Positions 23,925 to 33,900 of a stretch of 64,000 bases of DNA are shown here, piece by piece. Source of the stretch: Symbiodinium microadriaticum. Taxonomy: Eukaryota > Sar > Dinophyceae > Suessiales > Symbiodiniaceae. The stretch is from contig LSRX01001305.1 in the NCBI GenBank assembly GCA_001939145.1, positions 97,332 to 161,331 on the forward strand. The letters run 5' to 3'. Both the position numbers and the translations under genes were made by a program. The notes beneath the pieces are model-generated. The model did not search any database. It saw only the letters and a program-made list of their open reading frames with translations, and was not told the origin of the DNA. Position 1 is the first letter of the stretch, and each line of letters opens with the position of its first letter.

Positions 23925-24551
23925 GCTGGAAGGCCTGTCCACGACCGACCTGATGTGGTTCGTCCACCTGAATGGCGGGCGCAGATGTCTGATGACATGC
24001 CAGAGGCGAAAACGAATGCAGAGATGACTCCTCCCTATCACGAGGTCTCATCGGCATCATCTGGCGGTGCCTTCAGCCAACCTGCCCATGATCTAGCGAT
24101 GGAGGTGTGATCGCGGGATTGCTGCTTTTGGTTACACCGCTTGTGCTTGGCTCGCAGAAGCAGTGCAGTGAGAACGTTGTGAGAACGTTTCTGCCGGGGT
24201 GGTGCCATTTTTCCGGCCTGTCCCGTCCGAGTGCACAGTGCGATTTCCGGATTGGATCATGCCTGCAAACAAGAAAGCAGCAACAGGTGCCTGCCCATAG
24301 GCTCCTAAGTAGTTCTTGTTCGTGGCTTATATTTAGAATCCTAGAAGGTAATCCCAAAAACGAACTACTAAGGAGCCTATGAGTGCTGCTCAAGAAGATG
24401 AGAGTCGTCTACGTAAATTCCACAAGATTTGACCTGGTGAGTGTTATCTGAGTGTGCCGTTTGTTTTTCTTTGGAGGTTCAGTGTCCTGTAAGTGGCAAT
24501 CCAGCCCGCCCCATCGGGCGGTTTTCGTTGCGTTTGCTGCAGAATCCCTAA
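23925..24551 (+). CDS. Candidate four-exon gene with an introner-like intron; function unknown
   Basis: Four exons join in phase 0: 23925(or later)-24104, 24158-24286, 24395-24436 and 24483-24551, ending TAA at 24549-24551. The three introns are 53, 108 and 46 bp, all GT-AG. Exon 1 is open from after a stop at 23922 and contains ATG codons (23985 begins MSDDMPEAKTNAEM); it is Pro/Ser/Glu-rich. Exon 2 contains KQCSENVVRTFLPGWC, exon 3 KMRVVYVNSTRFDL, and exon 4 is Arg/Pro-rich. I do not recognise the product and see no catalytic motif or signal peptide. The 108-bp second intron is nearly filled by a family D palindrome. Phase agreement across three short introns is the main support; the start and the fourth exon are the weakest parts. 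Confidence 0.45.
24296..24382. repeat. Family D palindromic element filling a predicted intron
   Basis: CATAGGCTCCTAAGTAGTTC at the left is complementary to GAACTACTAAGGAGCCTATG at the right with one mismatch. The core ATATTTAGAATCCTAGAAGG is shared with 35489-35574. It occupies 87 of the 108 bp of the intron at 24287-24394. Confidence 0.75.
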
Positions 24552-24628
24552 AGCGCAAGGTGCAAACTCCAAACCTCGAGCCAAGAATCCGAATTCTCCC
24601 TGAACGCCAAACCGCATGCTTGTTTAAA

Positions 24629-24710
24629 CCCTAAGGCTCTAAGGACTCATACGCTTTTGGGCCCAAAGACCATACTACACATGGCTTTTGGGCTATTTGA
24701 GGCCTTAGGG
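24629..24710 (+). repeat. Palindromic MITE-like element, family A
   Basis: CCCTAAGGCTCTAAGGACTC at the left, core GGGCCCAAAGACCATACTAC, right end TATTTGAGGCCTTAGGG. Confidence 0.7.
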
Positions 24711-24808
24711 GGTAAATCCCAGACCCTACTTTGGGAAGAGGGGCCTCAACAGTACTTATAGGTGTTAGAACAGTACCCCAACCCTACACTCCAAACCTCT
24801 GCACCCGA

Positions 24809-24904
24809 CCTGAACCCTACAAAAACCCACCTTTTTTCCGGCTTCACCGTGGTTTCCTTCTCTAAGCCCTGAAAAAAGGTAAATTTATTATTTTGGTGTT
24901 CAGG
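24809..24904. repeat. Palindromic MITE-like element, family C (decayed)
   Basis: CCTGAACCCTACAAAAACCC, then CACCTTTTTT at the left against AAAAAAGGTAAATTT and GTGTTCAGG at the right. Confidence 0.5.
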
Positions 24905-25505
24905 TAAAACCTGACACACCGGAACAACCGGAGGCCGAATCCCTAACCTCTGACTCGAAGGCCCTAAGCCCCCCTAAACGCCCCCAAGCCGGAAATCCCT
25001 AAGCCCCCTAAACGCTACACCCTACGTACACCCTTAAACCCCCCCCCCCCCCCCACACAGCCTAAAGTAAAGTATGTCTCGCGAGCCGAAGTGCGCTTCA
25101 GGACTCTGACCTGAAAGAGCTCCAGGACACACAAAGGGTGTTTTTAGGGCCTTAGAGTTGATAAGATTTACGTATTGTAGGGGTATTGGGTAGTATAGGG
25201 GTTAAGGGGTTTAGGGTTCAGGGCTTTTGGGGATTTCCTCCTGAATCGCGAAATGTACCCCAAAGGGGCTTAACCCCTAAACCCCTAAACCCCTTGACCC
25301 CAAACCGTTAGTTGGGGAACCTGGGCCCTTATGGGACCTACAGAAGCCCTAACGAAAATCCCAAAGGATTCAGGGGCTATAGGGTTTAGGTTTAGGGTTC
25401 AGTATTTAGGGTTCAGGGTTTTCGGGGCTATGGGGTTCAGGGGCTATCGGGTTTAGGGCTCAGGGGCTATAGGGTTCCGGGTTTTAGGTTCCAGGGTTCA
25501 GAACT

Positions 25506-25608
25506 ACTGTTGATGATACAAATCCTGCATTACCTTAAGGACCTGAAACTATGGAAATTGTGGTATATTCCTTATTATGGGTCATGCAGGATTTATATCA
25601 TCAACCGT
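25506..25608. repeat. Palindromic MITE-like element, family B
   Basis: ACTGTTGATGATACAAATCC with TGCATTACC at the left and GTCATGCAGGATTTATATCA with TCAACCGT at the right. Core is inverted relative to 4192-4292. Confidence 0.75.
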
Positions 25609-27249
25609 ATTGAACTTCCTCTGTTTGAGAGGACGCCTTCCATGAGCGCTGGTTCCAACACAGGCGTTGATGTTCGTGTGTTCGGCAGCTGGCAAACTTC
25701 TATGAAGTTTCTTGTTGGGTTGAGGTTTTACAACAAAGCTTTAGTAGTCTTGGTTTCAAAATACCCTAAACCCTAGTCCCGGGAGCCGATTCGGGCAGGC
25801 AATCAATTGAGCGTCACCCCAACATCAAAAACAGGAACAAGACCTAAACCATCAAGGAACTTATGATATCACTCACTAGGTCTTGGTCTGGAGGTCTCCC
25901 AGTCGTACGCTATGGCAGTTTTAATTTTAGGGTCCCCTTTAGGGGTGTAGGGTCTAGTTTTGTATTGAAGCCGAGTGGTCGGAAAAGAGTGTCCTGATTA
26001 TAAGGGGGCTACGAGTGAGCCTAGGCCCAAAAGCCTAAAGCCTGAGCCCAGAGCTCTCATTAGGTGTTGAGGCTTCCAGGGCTTGAGGGTTTTGGATGCA
26101 AGGAGCTTGCTTTCGGGTTTTGCTTTTATGGCCGAAGGTTGAAGCCTACTTTCCTTGGGGCCTTTTTGTGCAAGAGGGTGAGTTGTGGTATCCCTAAACC
26201 CTACATCCTAAACCCTAAACCCTAAACCTTACTTGTTTTAGACTTAAACCCGAGACTGCCTGGGTTTCTTGGTGAACTTCTCAACAGGAGTCGAGGCCTG
26301 GAATTCGGGGGTGACACACTCCTTATCCCAAAGGGTTTCTAGGGACTGTTTATGGGGGCTACTTTCAATGCCTACTCTAGAGAAACCCTGCATTCTTGCT
26401 AGATAGGTACTTAGGACCCCTTGGGTATAGACTCCAAGACTGGAGCCGAACCTTCTAGAATCTAGAGGCCTTCTTAAAGGCACTCGTGGGGGGCCCCAGA
26501 ACTACAGGAGTCTGAAGCCCGAACAAGTCTTGTAGAACCCTTTCCAAAAATCGGTTTCTAGAACCTTCTATGGAAACCCTGTGATGAAAGGGCCTATATC
26601 GAAACAACGAAGACCTACCTAAACATGAAACAGCAAACCCTAAGCAAGGGAAGCCTTATAGAACCCTTAAAGGAAACACAACTTCGAAAGAACCCTTCCA
26701 GGAACTCTGATGTAGGGCCTGTGAGGAACTCTTGCAACCTTTAAGGAACGCTCTTGGAGGCTTGGTTGAACCGTTTTAAGGCACCCTTTTCCACAACCAA
26801 CGCCTACGGCCTCCACAGGAGCCCTTTATAAAGGGGCCCTTCATAGAACCCTTTGTGGAAGAGGAAGGTCGTTAAAGGAGGTCTTTAGAGGAATCCTTCA
26901 TGGAACCCTTCAAAAAAAGTAGCCCTATAAGGCTTTAGGGAACCAAAACCTTCCTTGCCAGGCAGCTGGTCGAGCACAGGCTGCGCACGAGCCAGGGCTT
27001 GCTAAAGGAGGAGGGGACGCAGGCGCGGTTCCTGTGAATCCTGTTTAGGGTAATTCGTCGTACTGCCCGTGAGGGATCCTGTTCGTTCAGGCCGGTTTAA
27101 TTATTGTTTATTAGGGTTTATTTGTGTTTAGGCTTTTCTTAGTTTGGGGTTTAGGATTTTGGTTTCGAGTTTTGTTCGTTTGGCAAAACTCCACCTTTGT
27201 ACCCTATACCTAAATTGCAAGCCATTTGTAAAGCTTAAACCTATTGATG

Positions 27250-27354
27250 TGGGGTTTCCGAAAATAGGGGACCCTAATATAGTACCCTGAATAGTAGGAT
27301 CCTTATTATTAGGACCCCACAGTAAGGTACCCAATTTTCGGAAAGTCCCATGTG
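27250..27354. repeat. Palindromic MITE-like element, family F
   Basis: GGGGTTTCCGAAAATAGGGG at the left and CCAATTTTCGGAAAGTCCCA at the right; the inner arms hold TAGTACC and GGTACC. Second copy at 36384-36490. Confidence 0.65.
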
Positions 27355-27704
27355 GCAGGGGGGCCTTTCTGTTATACTGGATGCTGGTAGTTCACTCGCG
27401 AGGGGAGCCCTACACCCTGCCTGCACCCTATAAAGCCTAGTCAGGACCCCAGATTACCTTTGGATGGTTCCTGATTATGACTTCTGTTTCCCTTACAAAG
27501 TAAGTAAGAAGGTTGGCTAAGTGGGGTAATTAAAACCCTAAACCCTAAACACTTAACCCCGAACCCCCTAAACCCTAAACCCTAAACCCTAAACCCTAAA
27601 CCGTTAAGCCCTCAACCCAGTTCCGACACCTAAAGGCTCTGCAGGATGGATACCTTCAAACAGACCCTTGAACGAAGACATCCGCTTCCTTAGAGACGAG
27701 ATGA

Positions 27705-27812
27705 ACACTAAGAGGGTTTATATAAGGTTCATATACCATATGGCTTATGGGGCTTCATGATAGAAGGGTATAGGGCCCCTTACTTTGAAGGGTCTTTCGG
27801 TCCTTAAGGCTG
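27705..27812. repeat. Palindromic MITE-like element, family J
   Basis: GTTCATATACCATATGGCTT ... AGGGTATAGGGCCCCTTACTT ... AAGGGTCTTTCGG. It lies between two coding-like segments (about 27640-27700 and 27815-27905) that are themselves bracketed by CCCTAAA and TTTAGGG tracts. Confidence 0.5.
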
Positions 27813-28070
27813 GTTGATGAAGCGCCAGACAGGCAGATGCTGACGAAGAACTGGGTGCGGCGATGCAGGAGATCCCTTGGAGCGATCGAGGGTTCGGAAA
27901 TTCGCCATTGGGTTTAGGGGCTTTAGTGTTTAGGGTTTAGAGGTTTAGGGTTCAGGGGTTTAGGGGTTTAGGGGTTTAGGGGTTTTCCGTTTAGGGTTTA
28001 GGGTTCGGAGGTTTTGGTCAAGTTTTCGGGGTTCTTGCGTAACTGTCGCCTCCATCGCGCTTTAGGAAAG

Positions 28071-28100
28071 TAGTTCCTTTTTATGGTTCATATATAGAAT
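28071..28100. repeat. Family D element truncated by the assembly gap
   Basis: TAGTTCCTTTTTATGGTTCA then TATATAGAAT, matching the left half of 35489-35574, runs straight into the N block. Confidence 0.5.
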
Positions 28101-28944
28101 NNNNNNNNNNNNNNNNNNNNNNNNNNNNNNNNNNNNNNNNNNNNNNNNNNNNNNNNNNNNNNNNNNNNNNNNNNNNNNNNNNNNNNNNNNNNNNNNNNNN
28201 NNNNNNNNNNNNNNNNNNNNNNNNNNNNNNNNNNNNNNNNNNNNNNNNNNNNNNNNNNNNNNNNNNNNNNNNNNNNNNNNNNNNNNNNNNNNNNNNNNNN
28301 NNNNNNNNNNNNNNNNNNNNNNNNNNNNNNNNNNNNNNNNNNNNNNNNNNNNNNNNNNNNNNNNNNNNNNNNNNNNNNNNNNNNNNNNNNNNNNNNNNNN
28401 NNNNNNNNNNNNNNNNNNNNNNNNNNNNNNNNNNNNNNNNNNNNNNNNNNNNNNNNNNNNNNNNNNNNNNNNNNNNNNNNNNNNNNNNNNNNNNNNNNNN
28501 NNNNNNNNNNNNNNNNNNNNNNNNNNNNNNNNNNNNNNNNNNNNNNNNNNNNNNNNNNNNNNNNNNNNNNNNNNNNNNNNNNNNNNNNNNNNNNNNNNNN
28601 NNNNNNNNNNNNNNNNNNNNNNNNNNNNNNNNNNNNNNNNNNNNNNNNNNNNNNNNNNNNNNNNNNNNNNNNNNNNNNNNNNNNNNNNNNNNNNNNNNNN
28701 NNNNNNNNNNNNNNNNNNNNNNNNNNNNNNNNNNNNNNNNNNNNNNNNNNNNNNNNNNNNNNNNNNNNNNNNNNNNNNNNNNNNNNNNNNNNNNNNNNNN
28801 NNNNNNNNNNNNNNNNNNNNNNNNNNNNNNNNNNNNNNNNNNNNNNNNNNNNNNNNNNNNNNNNNNNNNNNNNNNNNNNNNNNNNNNNNNNNNNNNNNNN
28901 NNNNNNNNNNNNNNNNNNNNNNNNNNNNNNNNNNNNNNNNNNNN
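28101..28944. other. Assembly gap, 844 N
   Basis: Unsequenced. The long minus-strand open frames across it are artefacts. The missing DNA probably holds the rest of the LINE whose 3' end follows. Confidence 0.99.
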
Positions 28945-29490
28945 CATAAGTTATACATCTTCCGTACCACTTTCGTTCCTACTTTGTGCTATGGGTTAGA
29001 CGCCCTGACGCTCACAGACCCCAACCTCAGAAGAATAGACGCCTGGTACCACAAATTCCTGCGTAGAGTTATAGGAATCAAAGCCACCTACTGGTCCAGA
29101 ATCAGCAACTGGAGTGTCTGGAATCAAGCCAACAGACCACAACTCCCCTCGAACACCCTACAAACCCTCCAAATCAAAGCCCTTGCCAGCATTGTTTGCT
29201 CCTCCCCTGATGACCCGATGCATAACATCGTATTCTGCCATCCCATGAAAGATAGAATACAGGCTCAAGGCCGCAGAAAGGGAATGCAGTTTCCATACTG
29301 GGTCGAAGTTACAACCCATCGTCATTTCCCGAACATATGGGTAGGGGACCACACCGCTCGTAGTTATGCCGCAAAAAAGCTCTATGGCCAGAACGAACAG
29401 TATGTAATCCTCAAGAAACAACTACAAAGCCTGCGAGACCCGGCAGAGCAGGCGCCAAAGCGCGCGACGTACATGCGCGCATGGCACTGA
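28945..29490 (+). CDS. 3' end of a LINE (non-LTR retrotransposon) ORF2, 5' lost in gap
   Basis: An open frame of 181 codons enters from the gap and ends TGA at 29488-29490. It has the C-terminal features of dinoflagellate-type LINE ORF2: YGLDALTLTDPNLRRIDAWY, then FLRRVIGIKATYWSRISNW, VWNQANRP and FPYWVEVTTHRHFPNIW. These follow the reverse-transcriptase thumb in the family as I recall it; the catalytic RT core is not in the visible part. No frameshift is seen, so the fragment is fairly recent. Only 5 bases after the stop the DNA turns into CCCTAAA-type repeat, so there is almost no 3' UTR. Identification is by pattern memory; an R2-like or other clade cannot be assigned. Confidence 0.7.
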   Translation, partial: HKLYIFRTTFVPTLCYGLDALTLTDPNLRRIDAWYHKFLRRVIGIKATYWSRISNWSVWNQANRPQLPSNTLQTLQIKALASIVCSSPDDPMHNIVFCHPMKDRIQAQGRRKGMQFPYWVEVTTHRHFPNIWVGDHTARSYAAKKLYGQNEQYVILKKQLQSLRDPAEQAPKRATYMRAWH

Positions 29491-29591
29491 CAAAAAACCC
29501 TAAAGCCCTAAACCCTAAACCCTGAAACCCTAAACCCTAAACCCTAAAAACCTCGACCCCTAAAGCCGACCACCTTTGTCGGCCTCGGGCC

Positions 29592-29669
29592 ATGGCTCTC
29601 TCCATCCACGTGTCCCTGCTCAGCGGTCGCAGCGTTCGGCTCCGTGCAACTCCGACGGCCACCGTTCAG
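29592..29669 (+). CDS. Exon 1, ubiquitin-like N-terminus
   Basis: Starts ATG at 29592 and gives MALSIHVSLLSGRS..., a beta-strand-rich start like ubiquitin-like folds. It ends ...ATVQ at 29669 (26 codons, phase 0). Exon 2 continues it directly. CCCTAAA tract before at 29496-29560, TTTAGGG tract after from 29680. Donor side reads CAG|GACC and the matching acceptor CAG|GACC. Confidence 0.6.
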
Positions 29670-30905
29670 GACCCTCTTGGGGTTTGGGGGTTTAGGCTTT
29701 AGGTTTGAAGGTTTGGAGTTTAGGGTTTGGGGGTTGGGGTTTAGGGCTTAGGGTTTGGGGTTCGGGGTTTAGGGTTTTGGGGTTTTGGGGTTTTGGGGTT
29801 TAGGGCTTAGGCAGGGGCTGCGTAAGGTTTCCATGAGGGTTGAGGATGTTGGGTTAGTTTTTCTGGTGCCGTTGTGGTGCTTGGTGGTCTTTGTGCTTGT
29901 GCTGTCGAGCTGTGCAACACTGTTTCTGTCAAAGTCGCTATTGGGCAGGCAGTCTTTCTTACGTGAGTTGAAGAGTAATGCAGAAGCCTTAACTATAGCA
30001 ATTAGAATAGGGTTTGGGGGTATACTATGCTATAGTTATGCAATAATTATACTATGACTGTACTATAAATATACTATGATTATAATAAGTAGCATTCAAA
30101 CCATGAAGGCCGCTACATTGTTCCACTTGGCGTTTATTTTGGAGCCCTATATCCCAAGCTCAAGCCAGGACCTAACATGAATTCCAGACCTGTAACCCGA
30201 AGGAGATAGCTACACAAGTTGTGAAGAAATCATAACCAGGAACCTGAAAACGGCAGGTTTTGGGGTTGTGTAGGACTGTATCCCTCAGGCGCTAAGGACT
30301 CGGATTTCTAAGGCTTTGGGGCCCAAAGACCATACGATGCAGGGCTTTTGAGCTAGTTTGAGCTTGAGGGTAAGCCCCCCAAAACCTGGTGAACACAGGA
30401 CCTGCGCCAGGCGGCACAGAAAAAGCTTCGCACCGGCATCGCCAGCCTCGTCAACAGCGAGGGGGCGCCCGGGCGGCATTTCTTTGGACCCAAAGGTTCC
30501 CATGTATGCTGAGAGTTTTGGGGTTTAGGGGTTTTGGGGTTTTGGGTTTATGGACTAGGGTTTAGGGTTTAGGGTTCGGGNTGAGAGTTTTGGGGTTTAG
30601 GGGTTTTGGGGTTTTGGGTTTATGGACTAGGGTTTAGGGGTTCAGTGTTTAGGGTTTTGGGGCTTAGGGTTTTGGGGTTTCGGGGTTTGAGGGTTCAGGG
30701 TTGAGGGTTTAGGGCTTTGGGTTTAAGGGTTTGGGGTTTAGGGGGTTTCGGGTTTAGGGGGTTTAGGGTTAAGGGGTTAGGGTTTAGGGTTTAGGGGTTT
30801 AGGGGTTGAGGGGTTTAGGGGTTTAGGGTTTACCATCATGGAATTAGGTGCCGAAAGACAAGTTTGTATTATGGCTGTTGGATCCCATTACCCTTTGACT
30901 GCTGG

Positions 30906-30940
<35 letters not shown>

Positions 30941-33900
30941 TACACACACACACGCATAGATGTATAGAACAAGCAACAATAACATCGACGTAGAGTCGCT
31001 ATACACGGGTAGTTGTAGGGGGTTTCTCGGGGTTCAGGGTTAGGGTCTTAAACCATAGACCCCAAACCCGATCCCTAAACCCTAAACCTAGCGTATGAAG
31101 GTTCGGGGTTTAGGATGTGTGTACGGGCTCCTGGTGTTCTATAAGAGGGCTCTTCAAGGGGCTCTACAAAGCGAGGGTTCTATAAGACCTTCTTTTCATA
31201 TCTCAAGGGCCTCACTTTTTGCAAGTCTTTCCCTAAGGGTCCATGTACCCAAACAGTATATATATATATACATATATATATATATACACATATATATATA
31301 TATACTTTGGCCTTAAAGTTGGCCCTTTTTTGGGGTACGTTGGGGGCCAAAGTATATCTTACTTGGCTACATGGGCCCTTAGTCAACCCTTACCCTAAGG
31401 CTCTAAGGACTCAGATTCTACGGCTTTTGGGCCCAAAGGCCATAACTTTTCCGGGCGTTTGGGCTATTTTGAGCCTTAGGGCTAGCTACACACCCTATCA
31501 AAATAGCTTTGTAGATGCCTTCTAAGTCTAAGGCCCTATGCAACGCTTCCCAAACTCCCGTAAAGCCCGATAGCCAACTTGCCAAGCCCTGTAAAGCACC
31601 ATAAGGGAGTCAAGACAAATGCACCCCAAGCCCCAAGCCTCAAACCGAAACCCGAAACCCTAAAACCGAAACCCTAAACACCCTAAACCCTAAACCGAAG
31701 TCCTAATCCACAAAGCCCCAAGCTAAGGAACTGCTGGGGCCAGAGAAGTGCGTGGGTGAGGTGGGTCTCCGTGAAGGAGCCAGGAGCGGCTAGGGTTGGT
31801 TTCTCCTCGGTACGGTTGATGATATAGAGGGGTTCGGGGGTTTAGGGTTTAGGGGTTTAGGGTCTAGGGTTTAGGGGTTTAGGGGTTTAGGGTTTAGGGT
31901 TTGGGATTTAGGGGTTAGGGTTTAGGGGTTAGGGTTTAGGGTTTAGGGTTGATGATACACATCATATATGTCCTGCATTACCCGTAATAAGGAATATACC
32001 ATAATTCCCGTAGTTTAGGGTCCTTAAGGTAATGCCATCAGCAGTAGTATTGGGGTCTAGAGTTCAGGGTTTAGAGATTAGTCCCAGGAAGTATGAGGGA
32101 GACCCCTTAAACAGGACCCTTCTTAACGCTACTTCTGGCCAAACCCTAAACCTCAAAAACCCTAAACCCTAGACCCCCTAACAAACGAGACCTTCTTGAG
32201 AGGGTCTACATTCCCAAAAGTCCCCCGAATCCCAACTCCTAGTTTAGGAGATGAAGGGTTCTCTAACAGCTCCCTCGCTAAATAGGGTCTTGGGGATCTG
32301 AAAGGTTTAGGGCTAAGGGAAGGTCTAGGATTTAGGAGTTTAGGGTTTAGGGTTCTGCAGTTGTTCTCGAAAGATTTGTTCTACGGGGTGTAGGGTTCTT
32401 GAATGGAAGCTGCTCTACAGGGGCTTTGGTGTTAGGGCTCAAGGCTTTGCTGCTTTCTTTGCCAGCTTTATTAGTGCCTCAGTCTTAAGGGCCGAGGGTT
32501 TTCGTGGTTTTGAGTTCCACCGGTTCTTGCTAAGCAGCTTGGTTGAAGTCACTATCATATTCAGGAAAGCGTATTATTTACTTTAGATCACTATTCTGGT
32601 AACTTAAATGCAATTTGCCGTTTTAGGGTCTATGATACTACATTTATAATCAGGCGCTCCAAAGTAGTTTTTGTAATTGGTTCGGCCCCTATAGTACGCG
32701 TTTCGGGAGCCTGTTTTGAAAAGCACATCTAGGGCGTATGATACTTTAAGGGGGTCCTTTAAAGGGTTCTATAACGGGTTGTAGAAGGCTCCGATAGTGA
32801 CGGCGTTTTAGGTTTAGGGTTTAGGGTCGTCCAGAATACTATGCAAGTCCCATATTATTATAGATATTAGAATGATGCAATAGTTAACATGTTGATCAGT
32901 ACTAATACTATAAAGATTTACTAAATGCTAGTAGCAACAGATAGCACAAATTCTCAGATGCCTTCTCTGTGGGTTTTTCAGGAAATCCAAAAGGGAAATC
33001 GCCCTGAGGAGCCCTGGATTTGTATCTAGAGTGCCTGGGGTTAAGATATGCCCTTGAGGCCTAAACCCTCAATGCCCAAATTTCTCAATCCAATGCCAGG
33101 ATCACAGCGACAGTGCAGCAGGCGCGGATTGTCTCCTGCCGCAGGTGGGCAGACAGGATCATGCTTGAACTGGGGTTGTAAGAAGTATAACTAGCTTTCT
33201 TACTTGTAACCCTAGTTGCGAAGTTCAACATTATCCTTGAACCTCTAAAGCTGGTCTACCTCCCCCCCCCCCCCAAAAAAAAAAAAAAACTAAAACTAAA
33301 CACTAAACTGCCTAAACCCTAAGCTCCCTTAGCCCTAAACCCTAAGATCCCTTAGCCCCAAAGTAGGCAGCCCTGACCTCCACCCCAAAGGCTCTCAGGA
33401 CACAGATTCTCAGGCTTTTGGGCCCAAAGACCATACTATACAGGGCTGTTGGGCCATTTTTGAGCCTTAGGGTAAGACTCAGATTACTTGTGGCTTAAGC
33501 TCCCTTAGCCCTAAGCCCTTAACCCTAAACACTAAACCCAAGTAGCCCTCACCTCTAAAGCTGAGATTATTTGTGGCCTAAGCTCCCTTAGCCCTAAGCC
33601 CTTAACCTAAACCTCAAGTAAGTAGCCCTAACCTCTAAAACTCAGATTACTTGTGGTGAGCCCCCTGTGAGGTCACCAGGCTTCTTCCTGGTCCGAGGAG
33701 ACGGCTCTGTGGCTAGGCCGCAGCCGGCGCGTTCCTTTAGGGTCCGAAGTAGAGGGCTTTTAGGGTTTAGGATTTAGGGATTAGGGTTTAGGATTTAGGA
33801 TTTTAAGGGGTCCAAATGAGCTTAAAGGCACTTGTTGTTTAGGACAGTAGTTCTAGTTTTTGTAGGCTAGGAATTGGGAGGGTATATGATTATTAGGTAA

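Larger units (their letters stand above)
24552..28100. other. Non-coding stretch with palindromic elements
   Basis: Contains palindromic elements (listed), a C-run at 25038-25054, TTTAGGG-like tracts at 25190-25225 and 25380-25500, and CCCTAAA at 26195-26235 and 27530-27605. 26250-27040 is largely unique DNA, rich in AGAACCCTT-like motifs, with a possible short coding segment at 26960-27037 (RQLVEHRLRTSQGLLKEEG). 27815-27905 shows a coding-like frame (LVDEAPDRQMLTKNWVRR), followed by TTTAGGG at 27910-28015. Confidence 0.5.

Noticed and set aside
28062-28970. 302-codon minus-strand frame
   Set aside because: Runs through the N gap, so almost all residues are undefined.
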